Shown: positions 34,592-44,519 of the stretch, one piece after another
How the letters are laid out: each line of letters begins with the position of its first letter
Position numbering within the stretch: position 1 is the first letter of the stretch
NCBI GenBank assembly: GCA_943788875.1
Contig: CALSSA010000004.1
Location: forward strand, 1 to 64,000
Reading direction: 5' to 3'
Source of the DNA: an uncultured Pseudomonadales bacterium
GTDB taxonomy: Bacteria > Pseudomonadota > Gammaproteobacteria > Pseudomonadales > Porticoccaceae
Length of the DNA stretch: 64,000 bases
The notes under the pieces: generated by a model
Database searches by the model: none
The model's input: the letters and a program-made list of their open reading frames with translations, nothing else
Told to the model about the DNA's origin: nothing
Position numbers and translations under genes: made by a program

Positions 34592-36013
34592 TTACTGGGC
34601 CTGGCTCTCCATACTGTATTCCTGCAATTTTCTGGTCAAGGTGTTGCGCCCCCAGCCAAGCAGTTGAGCCGCATCTTTTTTGCGCCCACCAGTATGTGCC
34701 AGAGCAGTCTCGATCATGGTGCGCTCAAATTCAGGTACCACCTGAGCAAGTACCTCCTGACGCCCCGCTTTCAATTCACGTTCAGTCCAGCGTCGCAACA
34801 TATGCTGCCAGTCACCCTGAGAGCGAACCTCTTTATTGGCCTCTTCAGCACGCAGCTCTGGAGGCAGATCCGAGAGCAGCACTTCCCGTCCAGCCGCCAT
34901 CACCGTCAGCCAGCGACAGATATTCTCTAACTGCCTAACATTGCCGGGCCAGGGCAGATTAAACAAAAAGTCCTCTGCTTCCTGAGACAGCAGCTTGGGC
35001 TCCATATCCAGCTCTTTGGCGGCGCGATGGAAGAAGTGCTGCATCAGCTGCGGAATATCTTCCCGGCGATCAGACAGCCGCGGCAGATGCACTCTGATCA
35101 CATTGAGACGGTGGAACAAATCTTCGCGAAAACGATTCTCGCTTACCAGAGATTCAAGATCTTGGTGAGTGGCGGCAATAATTCTCACATCGACTTTGAC
35201 AGCGGTATGTCCGCCCACTCGATAAAACTCGCCATCGGCCAGTACTCGCAGCAGCCTAGTCTGAGCTTCGGGGGGCATATCGCCGATCTCATCGAGAAAT
35301 AATGTACCGCCATCAGATTGTTCAAAACGTCCTGCGCGGCGTTCGCCGGCACCGGTAAAGGCACCTTTCTCATGACCAAATAGTTCGGACTCAATTAAAT
35401 CGTTTGGTATTGCCGCCATATTCAGGGCAATAAATTTATTGCGTCGCCGCGGGCTATGCTTGTGCAGTGCCTGGGCGACTAGCTCTTTACCTGTACCGGA
35501 TTCGCCATTGATCAATACGGTGATATTGGAATTGGACAACCGGCCTATGGCCCTAAACACTTCCTGCATGGCCGGCGCTTCACCAATAATCTCTTTGACC
35601 TGCTCGAGCTGCGCTGGGGGTGCTGGCTCAGATCTGTTTTCCTTAGCAAATGAGAGGCCACGTCGGGCGACATCCACCAGCTCTTCTAAATCAAAGGGCT
35701 TGGGCAGATATTCAAAGGCACCACCCTGATAGGCGGCAACGGCGCTATCGAGATCAGAATGGGCTGTGGTAATAATCACAGGTATATGGCTATGGCTGCC
35801 GTGAATTTCTTTAAGCAGTTCAAGACCGTCAATACCGGGCATGCGAATATCTGAAATAATGATCTCTGGCTGAGCTATTTTCAGCGCCTGCAATAGCTCG
35901 TCTCCAGTCTCAAAACTGCGCACTGCAATGCCGTCTCGCACCAGCGCCTTTTCCATTACCCAGCGCAGCGAACGGTCATCTTCGGCAATCCATATTTGTG
36001 ATGGGTTATTCAT
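34592..36013 (-). CDS. ntrC: Nitrogen regulation response regulator NtrC
   Basis: 473-residue sigma-54 activator. Receiver with Asp11/12 and phosphorylated Asp55, AAA+ domain with Walker A GESGTGKE, the GAFTGA loop (touches sigma-54), Walker B GGTLFLDEI, and a Fis-type C-terminal helix-turn-helix ending DAAQLLGWGRNTLTRKLQE. Activates nitrogen-scavenging genes when NtrB phosphorylates it. 1 bp after ntrB. Confidence 0.96.
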   Translation of the reverse strand: MNNPSQIWIAEDDRSLRWVMEKALVRDGIAVRSFETGDELLQALKIAQPEIIISDIRMPGIDGLELLKEIHGSHSHIPVIITTAHSDLDSAVAAYQGGAFEYLPKPFDLEELVDVARRGLSFAKENRSEPAPPAQLEQVKEIIGEAPAMQEVFRAIGRLSNSNITVLINGESGTGKELVAQALHKHSPRRRNKFIALNMAAIPNDLIESELFGHEKGAFTGAGERRAGRFEQSDGGTLFLDEIGDMPPEAQTRLLRVLADGEFYRVGGHTAVKVDVRIIAATHQDLESLVSENRFREDLFHRLNVIRVHLPRLSDRREDIPQLMQHFFHRAAKELDMEPKLLSQEAEDFLFNLPWPGNVRQLENICRWLTVMAAGREVLLSDLPPELRAEEANKEVRSQGDWQHMLRRWTERELKAGRQEVLAQVVPEFERTMIETALAHTGGRKKDAAQLLGWGRNTLTRKLQEYSMESQAQ

Positions 36014-36014
36014 A

Positions 36015-37091
36015 CTATGCCTTTATTGGTAGGTAGGTAGAGAAGCAGGTACGACCTGGTTCCGATTCACATTCGATAATGCCCTGATGGCCATTTATTG
36101 CCGTTTGAGCAATAGTCAGACCAAGCCCGGAGCCCTCACTGCGACCACTGATCATAGGGAAAAAGATACGCTCTTTAATGTCTTCCGAGACCCCTGGGCC
36201 ATTGTCAATAATATCTAGACGACAGGTCACCCGATGATATTGACCAGCGATGGTGAAACTACGCTTTACTCGGGTACGTAAAATAATGCTCCGATCCGTC
36301 TGATCGGTTTCCATCAACGCCTGCATAGCATTTCTGGCAACATTGAGCACGGCTTGTATCAACTGCTCCCGGTCGCCCTCTATATCCGGAATACTGGGAT
36401 CATAGTCGCGCACCAAGCGCAGTTTGCCTTGCACCTCAGCCTCTATAAGAGCCGCAACATGTTCAGTCACCTCATGAATACTCAGCGCTGCAACCTGAGG
36501 TAAATGATTGGGGCCCAACAGACGATCAACCAAATTGCGCAAGCGATCTGTTTCGGTGGTGATAATCTGGCACAATTCTTTTGTTTCGCCGCCAATATCC
36601 TGCTCAGCAATCTCCTGACCCAACAACTGGGCTGCACCGCGAATACCACCCAGAGGATTTTTAATTTCGTGGGCAAGACCACGGATTAGGCTCTTCGAGG
36701 TATCGTGAACTGACAATAGCGCTTCTTCTCGGTTAATTTTTAAAAACCGATCAATGGGCTGCATTTCCATAAGCAGCATCTGTCTCGCGCCCAGCTCAAC
36801 CGGGGTAATACTGTAATCAACCTGAGAGGCCTCCAAGCCCTGCATACGCAAATACTCGTGGCGGCGGGTATGGGGGCGACCGCTGTCCAGCCCCTCACGA
36901 AGAGCTTGCAGAATCACTTCCCGGTCAGAAAAAACGTCGGCAACCGAGGTGCCGCAGAGCCGCGCACTGCTGACCTGAAGCAGGGCCTCGGCCGCTGGAT
37001 TAATATAATCAATACTCAGCTTATCGTTGAGCAAAAGCACAGCGGTATTCAGATTATCCAATAATAAGCGATGTAACTGGTCAGACGTCAT
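36015..37091 (-). CDS. ntrB: Nitrogen regulation sensor kinase NtrB
   Basis: 358-residue cytoplasmic histidine kinase, target of the PII protein. N-terminal PAS domain (about 8-110), phospho-acceptor in LAHEIKNPLGGIRGAAQLL (about 140-158) and ATP-binding motifs DNGPGV and GSGLGLTIA. Preceded by a sigma-54 promoter (37147-37161) and an NtrC palindrome (37252-37268), so the ntrBC operon should be self-activated. Confidence 0.95.
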   Translation of the reverse strand: MTSDQLHRLLLDNLNTAVLLLNDKLSIDYINPAAEALLQVSSARLCGTSVADVFSDREVILQALREGLDSGRPHTRRHEYLRMQGLEASQVDYSITPVELGARQMLLMEMQPIDRFLKINREEALLSVHDTSKSLIRGLAHEIKNPLGGIRGAAQLLGQEIAEQDIGGETKELCQIITTETDRLRNLVDRLLGPNHLPQVAALSIHEVTEHVAALIEAEVQGKLRLVRDYDPSIPDIEGDREQLIQAVLNVARNAMQALMETDQTDRSIILRTRVKRSFTIAGQYHRVTCRLDIIDNGPGVSEDIKERIFFPMISGRSEGSGLGLTIAQTAINGHQGIIECESEPGRTCFSTYLPIKA

Positions 37092-37146
37092 AGGCTCTGT
37101 AATCAGCAGTTTTATTATTCAGGGTTTCTCTCTTAACTTAGAGCTA

Positions 37147-37161
37147 GCAATAAGCGAGCCA
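37147..37161 (-). promoter_or_regulatory. Sigma-54 promoter of ntrBC
   Basis: Minus strand TGGCTCGCTTATTGC: the -24 GG and the -12 GC at the required spacing, 56 bp before the ntrB start. Confidence 0.65.
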
Positions 37162-37251
37162 AGTAATCCACCCACAGACGAGCAATTCAAGCCTAAAAAT
37201 GGGGCCTGCAGTGCAGGTCGAAAGGTTTGACTCTATTGGCACTCAGCATAA

Positions 37252-37268
37252 TGCACCAGATTGGTGCA
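37252..37268. promoter_or_regulatory. NtrC site upstream of ntrB
   Basis: TGCACCAGATTGGTGCA, a near-perfect match to the NtrC consensus GCACCA-N3-TGGTGC, about 100 bp upstream of the sigma-54 promoter. Confidence 0.8.
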
Positions 37269-37281
37269 CGCAAGGTTGTGG

Positions 37282-37833
37282 TTATTTTTTGGGCCGTAGC
37301 TGAAAACCTGATTGGTTGCGCTTGAAGTGGCGCTTAACGTGGACGATTACCGGCTTGGCGACCATTAGCGCGCGGCTCTTTCTATCGACTATGGTGGCGC
37401 CAATGCGATGACTGCCACGCTCAATATTATCCAACTGATAGGCTGTTGCGCCTATGGGCTGGCCCACAGCCACCCCATTAACTGAAAACTGCACCAGATG
37501 GCCAGGCTGGAGCTGAGGCTCAAGGGCTAGCTGGACAATAATGTTAACCTGACTGTGCAGGATAACCGCCTGATCCTGTGGTGACGTGATGCGCGCCCTA
37601 GAATAGCCGGAAAAAACAGCTTCGGCTTTTGCCGCTGGGTCATCCTCGGCCCTTGGTATTGGTGCTGCAGCTTGGTTAATTTGAGGAAGGTTTAAGGGCT
37701 TAGCAGCACTGCTATCAGGCTGGTCTGTATAGGTGACATTGCCATCAGTATCTATGACTTTATAGACCTCTGCAGCCTGGGTCACGACCGCTATGGTTAA
37801 TAGTATTACAACCGCTGTTAGCTGCCCTGACAT
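37282..37833 (-). CDS. DUF4124-type exported protein
   Basis: 183 residues: signal peptide (about 1-20, ending TQAAEV), DUF4124-like head VYKVIDTDGNVTYTDQP (about 21-38), a Pro/Ala linker, and an IgG-like C-terminal half (about 75-170). The ATG at 37833 has GGAGG upstream; a longer reading to 37926 overlaps the glnA terminator. Commonly found between glnA and ntrB in gammaproteobacteria. Its role is unknown. Confidence 0.8.
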   Translation of the reverse strand: MSGQLTAVVILLTIAVVTQAAEVYKVIDTDGNVTYTDQPDSSAAKPLNLPQINQAAAPIPRAEDDPAAKAEAVFSGYSRARITSPQDQAVILHSQVNIIVQLALEPQLQPGHLVQFSVNGVAVGQPIGATAYQLDNIERGSHRIGATIVDRKSRALMVAKPVIVHVKRHFKRNQSGFQLRPKK

Positions 37834-37912
37834 TGCATCCTCCGATCCAGATTTACCTGCTAGTTCTGTATATATAAAGATTAGACCTATTTTAGATTTA
37901 TCACCGGCAAAG

Positions 37913-37943
37913 AAAAAGCCCATCATTCTAAGAATGACGGGCT
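37913..37943 (-). terminator. Terminator of glnA
   Basis: Minus strand: 12-bp stem AGCCCGTCATTC/GAATGATGGGCT, loop TTA, T-run. It separates glnA from the DUF4124 gene. Confidence 0.9.
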
Positions 37944-37980
37944 CGTCCGATTTTGCTGCAAAACAGCCTGCGCTAAAAAC

Positions 37981-39387
37981 TTAGCAGCTGTAGTACATAT
38001 CAAACTCAACCGGGTGAGTGGTGTGCTCAACGCGGTAGACTTCTTCCATCTTCAGCTCGATAAACGCATCGATCATGTCGTCGGTGAATACGCCACCGGC
38101 CGTCAGGAACTCACGATCACCGTCCAGTGCATCCAGCGCTTCACGCAGGCTGCCAGCAACCTGTGGAATTGCCGCTGCTTCTTCAGGGGGCAGATCATAG
38201 AGATCTTTGTCCGCTGAATCACCAGGGTGAATCTTGTTTTTAATACCGTCCAGACCTGCCATCAGCATAGAGGCAAACATCAGGTAAGGGTTAGCAGTAG
38301 GATCACCGAAACGAACCTCAACACGCTTGCCGCGGGGGCTTGAAACGTAAGGAATACGAATCGCCGCTGAACGGTTACGAGCTGAGTAAGCCAGCATCAC
38401 TGGGGCTTCAAAGCCTGGAATCAGACGCTTGTAAGAGTTGGTAGAAGCATTGGCAAAGGCGTTAAGCGCTTTGGCGTGCTTGATAATACCACCGATGTAG
38501 TACAGAGCCATCTCGCTCAGACCAGCATAGGCATCGCCCGCAAACTGGTTTTCACCATCTTTCGAGAAAGACATGTGGCAGTGCATACCAGATCCGTTAT
38601 CACCAACGATAGGCTTAGGCATAAAGGTCGCTGTCTTGCCATAGGCGTGAGCAACGTTGTGTACACAGTACTTTAGAATCTGCACCTGGTCGGCTTTCTT
38701 AACCAGAGTGTCAAAACGGATACCGATCTCACACTGACCAGCAGTGCCTACTTCGTGGTGATGTACCTCTACTTCCAGGCCCATCTGCTCCATAGCGCCA
38801 CACATGGCAGCACGCAGATCGTGCAGGCTATCAACCGGTGGTACTGGGAAGTAACCGCCTTTAACGCCTGGACGGTGACCCATGTTGCCGTCAGCCAGCT
38901 CCATAGATGAAGACCAAGCTGCTTCGTCAGAATTAATTTTATAGAAGTTGCCGCTCATGTCGGCACCCCATTTGATATCGTCAAACACGAAGAACTCTGG
39001 CTCTGGGCCAAAGAATGCTGTGTCGCCGAGACCAGTAGACTGCAGGTATTGCTCTGCTCGCTCAGCAATGGAGCGAGGATCGCGCTCGTAGCCTTGCATA
39101 GTGGAAGGCTCAACGATTCCGCAACGGATGATAACTGTTGGCTCATCAGTGAAAGGATCCAGGATTGCAGTGCTGTCATCAGGCATAAGGATCATGTCTG
39201 ATTCGTTAATGCCCTTCCAACCAGCAATAGACGAACCGTCAAACATTTTACCTTCAACAAAAAAGTCATCGCCCACTTCACCGATTGGAATCGATACGTG
39301 CTGCTCTTTACCTTTGGTGTCAGTGAATCGAAGGTCAACCCAACGAGCTTCGCTATCTTTAATCAGATTTAGAGTCTTCTCAGACAT
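37981..39387 (-). CDS. glnA: Glutamine synthetase type I
   Basis: 468 residues, cytoplasmic dodecamer that makes glutamine from glutamate, ammonia and ATP. The Mg/substrate motif [13 protein letters not shown] (about 49-61), ATP segment [16 protein letters not shown] (about 260-275) and the adenylylation Tyr in DLYDLPPEE (about 398) are present, so it is of the adenylylated GSI-beta type. ATG at 39387 with GGAGG upstream; a longer reading to 39399 lacks a site. Driven by a sigma-54 promoter with paired NtrC sites. Confidence 0.97.
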   Translation of the reverse strand: MSEKTLNLIKDSEARWVDLRFTDTKGKEQHVSIPIGEVGDDFFVEGKMFDGSSIAGWKGINESDMILMPDDSTAILDPFTDEPTVIIRCGIVEPSTMQGYERDPRSIAERAEQYLQSTGLGDTAFFGPEPEFFVFDDIKWGADMSGNFYKINSDEAAWSSSMELADGNMGHRPGVKGGYFPVPPVDSLHDLRAAMCGAMEQMGLEVEVHHHEVGTAGQCEIGIRFDTLVKKADQVQILKYCVHNVAHAYGKTATFMPKPIVGDNGSGMHCHMSFSKDGENQFAGDAYAGLSEMALYYIGGIIKHAKALNAFANASTNSYKRLIPGFEAPVMLAYSARNRSAAIRIPYVSSPRGKRVEVRFGDPTANPYLMFASMLMAGLDGIKNKIHPGDSADKDLYDLPPEEAAAIPQVAGSLREALDALDGDREFLTAGGVFTDDMIDAFIELKMEEVYRVEHTTHPVEFDMYYSC

Positions 39388-39491
39388 TGTTTCCTCCACT
39401 ATGGAATCAGTAATGCTTTGTTTAAAAAATCAGCCGGCGCATTGAAACCGATCTGATCTGGTTACCATTTGGTTTTCTCAGCTTAAATAAG

Positions 39492-39507
39492 TGCAATAGT
39501 CGTGCCA
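39492..39507 (-). promoter_or_regulatory. Sigma-54 promoter of glnA
   Basis: Minus strand TGGCACGACTATTGCA: exact TGGCACG-N4-TTGCA consensus, about 105 bp before the glnA start. Confidence 0.9.
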
Positions 39508-39613
39508 ATGAAGATCAAAACCCAGTGGCATAATTAACAGCGCTGAAACCTACAGCAGCCCGACGTTACTGACAATTAACGACTTAACGAAGTCCAGCAG
39601 AATCATTATTGGC

Positions 39614-39628
39614 GCACCAAAACGGTGC
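39614..39628. promoter_or_regulatory. NtrC site 1 upstream of glnA
   Basis: GCACCAAAACGGTGC, a close match to the NtrC consensus, about 107 bp upstream of the sigma-54 promoter. Its exact reverse complement is site 2, 30 bp away. Confidence 0.85.
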
Positions 39629-39643
39629 CTACCCTGATAGCGC

Positions 39644-39658
39644 GCACCGTTTTGGTGC
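39644..39658. promoter_or_regulatory. NtrC site 2 upstream of glnA
   Basis: GCACCGTTTTGGTGC, the mirror copy of site 1, centre-to-centre 30 bp (about three helical turns). The pair allows cooperative binding of two NtrC dimers. The rest of the 381-bp gap (39388-39768) shows no gene. Confidence 0.85.
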
Positions 39659-39768
39659 TAAATTTATTTAAATTAGATTTATTTTTCGCTGGCTCGCTAT
39701 AATGCCCACCTCCGCGACTTCTGTCACCTTTTAACGGGGTTTTTAGCAAGCCTCACAACCATAGGGCT

Positions 39769-40059
39769 GTGACTATCGATTCTCCAACAACCCATATCCG
39801 GCATACATCCGAGATCAGCATCGCAGACATACTGATTGATGTGCGACATCCAGCCGACGTCGAGCAGCAGCCAATCAGCCTGCCTGATATGCGAATAATC
39901 AGCATTCCATTCTTTAATCTTGAGCAGCAGCTGGATAATCTGGACAAATCTAGCAGTTACCTACTGTACTGCGACAAAGGCATCATGAGCCGCCTGCAGG
40001 CCCAGCTTATGCGCGATAGAGGCTTTGAACAGGTCGCTGTTTTCATCCAGGTTATCTAG
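39769..40059 (+). CDS. Stand-alone ThiI-type rhodanese domain
   Basis: 96 residues resembling only the C-terminal rhodanese domain of the 4-thiouridine/thiazole enzyme ThiI: LIDVRHPADVEQQPI, IISIPFFNLEQQLDNLD and YLLYCDKGIMSRLQAQLMRDRGF, with the catalytic Cys68. The THUMP and pyrophosphatase parts of ThiI (about 390 residues) are absent. The position divergent from glnA is where thiI lies in some pseudomonads, from memory. The start is GTG at 39769; no ATG is available and a stop lies at 39700-39702. Reads as a truncated remnant or a free sulphur carrier. Confidence 0.75.
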   Translation: MTIDSPTTHIRHTSEISIADILIDVRHPADVEQQPISLPDMRIISIPFFNLEQQLDNLDKSSSYLLYCDKGIMSRLQAQLMRDRGFEQVAVFIQVI

Positions 40060-40198
40060 ACCAGCGCACAGTTCCAAAACCAAAATAAGAGCTAAGTCAC
40101 AGTATTATATTGAATCATGCCCACTTTTTAAGATTAGCGGCTATATTTAAGTATCGAGAAACAGGTTAAGTCACAGAATCAGCCGCAGGATGCAGCCG

Positions 40199-42550
40199 AT
40201 GACAAGCAGAGATTCAGATCCCAGTGGTAGCAAGGATGCTAGAGAAATCAGCCCTTCACCTCCAGATCCCTCCGTACAGGTTGAGTTAGACCAGCAGATT
40301 ACAGCCGACCTGAAGTCTGGTTTGGTGGTTTTTGTCATTGCTGGCATTCTGCTGTTTTTGATTTGCCAATATCAGTCCAGTAACCCTTTAGCTTTCCTGT
40401 GGCTTGCCGGACTGGCAATCAGCAGCCTGTATCTCTGGGTCTGGCAATACACAAAGCCGCAGCAGCAAGTCGTTGCCAAGATCACAATGATTATCTGCGC
40501 CCTGTTCTGCAGCTTGGCGGGGCCTGTCTTTATCAACTCAGATCAGCTTGCCAATAGTCTGACTGCCTGCGCCATTATTATTGGCTTTGCCTCTCTGTGG
40601 CCCATGCTATACCTGCATTTGCCTATCTATCGACACCTGTTCCTGCTAAGCATATTTTCATCCACCTCTTTTAGCCTGGTACTGCGATTGCCAGAAAAAA
40701 GCCTTATTCCTGTGGCTATGATTGCCATTGTTTATCTGGCAGTGAACCGCTCCTGCACAGTCTATCGCCGCGCCTTTATTGCCAATATCGACAGAGTTCA
40801 GCGGGCCGACGAACTGACCCGCCAGGCGGTCAATACCAGCAAAAAGATTACCAGCCTGATCGAACAGACGCCGCTGGGCTTTATTGAGTGGAATCAGGAT
40901 CGGGAAATTATTAGCTGGAATCCGGCAGCCACCACGATTTTTGGCTTCTCCAAAGCTGAGGCACTGAGTCGAACCACGGATTTTTTATTCGAAGACAAAA
41001 AAACCTTCCTGATGCAGCAGGCAGAGCATGATCTGTTTTTGTTCGGCAAAGACTTTTCCGGCACAGCGGAAAATATCACCAGCGATGGCGCCACTATTAT
41101 CTGCGAATGGAATGAAACCCCATTATTTGACGATGATATGAATGTTATCGGTGCGGCCTCATTTGTCGAAGATGTTACCGACCGTGTACGCATGCAAACT
41201 CGCATCAAACAACAGGCATATTTTGACCCATTGACCGGCCTGCCCAATCGCCACCGTTTGATGGAAGAGCTAAACCGGGTCATTTCACTGGCTCAGCGCA
41301 CACAAAACTTCTGCGCTCTGCTATTTATTGATCTCGACCATTTTAAAGAGATTAATGATAGTCGCGGCCATCATTACGGCGACCTGGCCCTAACCATGTT
41401 TGCCCAGAGACTGCGCAAGGTCATCCGTACTCAAGAGACTGTCGCCCGACTCGGCGGTGATGAGTTTGTGGTGCTGCTGGAAAGGCTGGGCACCGAGGGC
41501 GAGACGGCAAGACTGCAAATTGCCCAGGTAGCAGAGAAAATAATCGATGCCGCCAATGAGCAATTTATTATCAAAGGAGAGAAGTTTCAAATTAGCTGCA
41601 GCATTGGCATTGTCTTTTTTAACGACGGCAGCAGCGATGGCAATAGTATTCTCGAACAGGCGGATCAGGCGCTTTACACCATTAAACGCCAGGGCAAGTC
41701 GAACTATTATTTCCATAATCGCGAGCTGTCTATTGAGATGCAAAAACAGATGGAACTGCTCGAGCGACTGCGAGATGAGTCTCAGGCCGAGTCTTTTCTG
41801 CCTTTTTATCAACCGGTGCTCAATACCGAAAGTAACCTGATCAGCGGCCTACAAATCTTTTTGCGCTGGCAAAACCCCAAAGGCGATATTGTCGAGGCCC
41901 ATGAATTTATTCAGGTGCTGGAATCTGGGTCAATGATTGTCGATATCACATTGTCCCTGATCGACCAGGTGTGCAAACAGGTCAATCTGTGGCGCAGCCA
42001 GGGCATCTGGGAGGATCAGCAGCGCATATTTTTTACCCTCAGCCTGCGTGAACTCGGGCATCCAGCATTTATTCAGCAGTTAAAAGATATTACTCAGAGG
42101 CATGGCATAAAACCCGGTGCCTTTATGTTTGGCCTGCACACCGAGATTCTGCCGAAACTGAATGCTTCTCTAGAATTGCAACTCAGCCGCCTGGTCGAAC
42201 TTGGCTGCGGCCTGTTGGTCGATAATGTTGGTTATCAGAGCCTGCCCCTACAAAAACTCCGCGAACTACAGATAGAAACCATTCGCATATCCCATCGGCT
42301 TATGGCCGAATCCGGCGATATTGAAAGCTCGTGGAATCTGGTAAAAGGACTAGTAGAACTTAGTAAATCCGTGGGCTTGAACTGCATTGCTCCCTGCGTT
42401 GAAGATGCTAATATCCATCACCAGTTACTAGATTTAGACTGCATTTTTCTGCAGGGGAATCTAATTGCACCACCCTCGCCATCCACCTCAATCACGCGAA
42501 TGCTGATTGAGCGAAATTCAAGTCCCAGAGAAGAAGTCACCCCCGGCTAA
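40199..42550 (+). CDS. PAS-GGDEF-degenerate EAL membrane protein
   Basis: About 783 residues. Four or five membrane segments (about 45-185), a coiled linker, PAS domain (about 230-340), GGDEF domain with intact ARLGGDEF (about 415-425) and a C-terminal EAL-like domain (about 535-775). The EAL part is degenerate: GLQIFLRW replaces the EALLRW core, and DNVGYQS stands for DDFGTG. Cyclic-di-GMP synthesis is possible, breakdown is not. No RxxD inhibitory site before GGDEF (RTQE instead). Start at 40199 has AGGA upstream; ATG at 40190 also possible. Confidence 0.88.
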   Translation: MTSRDSDPSGSKDAREISPSPPDPSVQVELDQQITADLKSGLVVFVIAGILLFLICQYQSSNPLAFLWLAGLAISSLYLWVWQYTKPQQQVVAKITMIICALFCSLAGPVFINSDQLANSLTACAIIIGFASLWPMLYLHLPIYRHLFLLSIFSSTSFSLVLRLPEKSLIPVAMIAIVYLAVNRSCTVYRRAFIANIDRVQRADELTRQAVNTSKKITSLIEQTPLGFIEWNQDREIISWNPAATTIFGFSKAEALSRTTDFLFEDKKTFLMQQAEHDLFLFGKDFSGTAENITSDGATIICEWNETPLFDDDMNVIGAASFVEDVTDRVRMQTRIKQQAYFDPLTGLPNRHRLMEELNRVISLAQRTQNFCALLFIDLDHFKEINDSRGHHYGDLALTMFAQRLRKVIRTQETVARLGGDEFVVLLERLGTEGETARLQIAQVAEKIIDAANEQFIIKGEKFQISCSIGIVFFNDGSSDGNSILEQADQALYTIKRQGKSNYYFHNRELSIEMQKQMELLERLRDESQAESFLPFYQPVLNTESNLISGLQIFLRWQNPKGDIVEAHEFIQVLESGSMIVDITLSLIDQVCKQVNLWRSQGIWEDQQRIFFTLSLRELGHPAFIQQLKDITQRHGIKPGAFMFGLHTEILPKLNASLELQLSRLVELGCGLLVDNVGYQSLPLQKLRELQIETIRISHRLMAESGDIESSWNLVKGLVELSKSVGLNCIAPCVEDANIHHQLLDLDCIFLQGNLIAPPSPSTSITRMLIERNSSPREEVTPG

Positions 42551-42627
42551 AAAGATCGGTAGCAGTTCCTGTGGATTCTCGTATAATCGCGGCTTTTTCG
42601 CCCTGTGCGGTAATCTTAGGTATCCCC

Positions 42628-44439
42628 ATGTCCATTGAAAACTTGCGTAATATTGCAATCATCGCCCACGTTGACCACGGTAAGACGACTTTGGTTGATA
42701 AACTCCTGAGTCAGTCCGGGACTCTCGACCGCAAAGATGTCGGCTCTGAGCGCCTGATGGACTCCAACGATCAGGAAAAAGAGCGCGGCATCACCATTCT
42801 GGCTAAAAATACCGCAATCAACTGGAATGACTACCGTATCAATATCGTAGACACCCCAGGTCACGCCGATTTTGGTGGTGAGGTTGAGCGTGTTCTATCC
42901 ATGGTCGACTCTGTTTTGCTGCTAGTTGATGCAGTTGATGGGCCAATGCCCCAGACTCGCTTTGTAACCTCCAAAGCCTTTGAGCAGGGCCTGCGGCCGA
43001 TTGTTGTTATCAACAAGGTTGATCGTCCCGGCGCTCGCCCAGACTGGGTTATGGATCAGGTATTTGATCTATTCGACAGCCTCGGCGCCACAGATGAGCA
43101 GCTCGACTTCCCGGTAATCTATGCCTCCGCATTAAACGGTATTGCCGGTCACGATGTGGATTCTATGGCAGAAGATATGACGCCACTCTACGAAATGATT
43201 GTTGCCGACGTCCCTTCTCCCAAGGTTGATGTCGATGGTCCATTCCAGATGCAGGTATCAGCACTGGCCTATGACAGCTATGTTGGTGTTATCGGTGTAG
43301 GCCGAATTACCAGAGGCCAGCTCAAACCCGGCCAGCAAGTGATCGTAAAGACTTCCGAGGGCAGCGAGCGCAAAGGCAAGGTGCTTAATGTTAAGGGCTA
43401 TCTGGGTCTTGAGCAGATCGAGACTCAGCTAGCAACCGCTGGTGATATTGTTTGTATCAATGGTATTGATGGACTGGGTATCTCGGACACCCTATGCGAC
43501 CCAGAAAATATTGAAGCACTGCCAGCACTGAGCGTAGATGAGCCTACGGTAAGTATGACCTTTATCGTTAACAACTCTCCGTTTGCTGGCTTGGAAGGCA
43601 AGTTTGTTACTACCAGAAATATTAAAGACCGTCTCGACCAAGAACTAATTCACAATGTTGCTCTGCGCGTTAGGCAGGGTGATTCACCGGATAAGTTTAT
43701 TGTGTCCGGTCGCGGTGAATTGCATCTTTCCGTACTCATCGAAACCATGCGTCGCGAAGGCTTCGAAATGGGCGTATCGCGTCCGGAAGTTGTGACCAAA
43801 GAAGTGGACGGCGAAATTCAGGAGCCTTACGAGCAGGTCGTGATTGACGTCGAAGATCAGCATCAGGGTTCAGTGATGGAAGAGCTGGGCATGCGCAAAG
43901 GCGAGATGACCAATATGGAGCCAGATGGCAAAGGTCGCGTGCGACTGGAATTTATGATTCCTTCACGCGGGCTGATTGGTTTTCGCGGTGCCTTCCTCAC
44001 ATTGACCAGTGGCTCTGGCATTATGACCAGCGTTTTCGATCATTATGGCCCATTGAAAGTCGGCGAAGCCCACAGTCGCCAAAATGGTGCACTGATCAGC
44101 ATGGTGAAGGGTAAAACTGCTGCCTTTGCCCTGTTTAATATCCAGGCTCGCGGGCGTCTGTTCCTCGGCCATGCAATCGATGTATATGAAGGCCAGATTG
44201 TCGGCATTCACTCTCGCGGCAATGATCTGGTGGTCAACCCGATCAAAGGCAAGCAGCTGACCAACGTCCGTGCCTCAGGTACAGACGAGGCACTGACATT
44301 GGTTCCACCCATTAAACATACCCTCGAGCAGGCGCTGGAATTTATCGAAGATGATGAGCTGGTAGAAGTAACACCTCAGAGCATTCGTCTGCGCAAAAAG
44401 CTGCTAACTGAGAATCTGCGCAAACGCGCACCAAAATAA
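42628..44439 (+). CDS. typA: GTP-binding ribosome-associated protein TypA/BipA
   Basis: 603-residue translational GTPase. G1 AHVDHGKTT (11-19), G3 [11 protein letters not shown] and G4 [13 protein letters not shown], then domain II, a domain III/V pair, and the C-terminal BipA domain ([19 protein letters not shown]) are all present. Involved in ribosome assembly at low temperature. The ATG at 42628 has AGG upstream; an earlier GTG adds 19 residues of no homology. Confidence 0.96.
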   Translation: MSIENLRNIAIIAHVDHGKTTLVDKLLSQSGTLDRKDVGSERLMDSNDQEKERGITILAKNTAINWNDYRINIVDTPGHADFGGEVERVLSMVDSVLLLVDAVDGPMPQTRFVTSKAFEQGLRPIVVINKVDRPGARPDWVMDQVFDLFDSLGATDEQLDFPVIYASALNGIAGHDVDSMAEDMTPLYEMIVADVPSPKVDVDGPFQMQVSALAYDSYVGVIGVGRITRGQLKPGQQVIVKTSEGSERKGKVLNVKGYLGLEQIETQLATAGDIVCINGIDGLGISDTLCDPENIEALPALSVDEPTVSMTFIVNNSPFAGLEGKFVTTRNIKDRLDQELIHNVALRVRQGDSPDKFIVSGRGELHLSVLIETMRREGFEMGVSRPEVVTKEVDGEIQEPYEQVVIDVEDQHQGSVMEELGMRKGEMTNMEPDGKGRVRLEFMIPSRGLIGFRGAFLTLTSGSGIMTSVFDHYGPLKVGEAHSRQNGALISMVKGKTAAFALFNIQARGRLFLGHAIDVYEGQIVGIHSRGNDLVVNPIKGKQLTNVRASGTDEALTLVPPIKHTLEQALEFIEDDELVEVTPQSIRLRKKLLTENLRKRAPK

Positions 44440-44519
44440 GCGGCTGACCTATGGTCTAAACTTCGATTTCTGTGCAATTGTGAACTATTATTAAGTGAAT
44501 AATGCATGGAAGTCGAAGT

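Noticed and set aside
37237-37254. TGGCAC on the plus strand as a sigma-54 site
   Set aside because: The -12 GC is missing at the required spacing; no gene follows on that strand.
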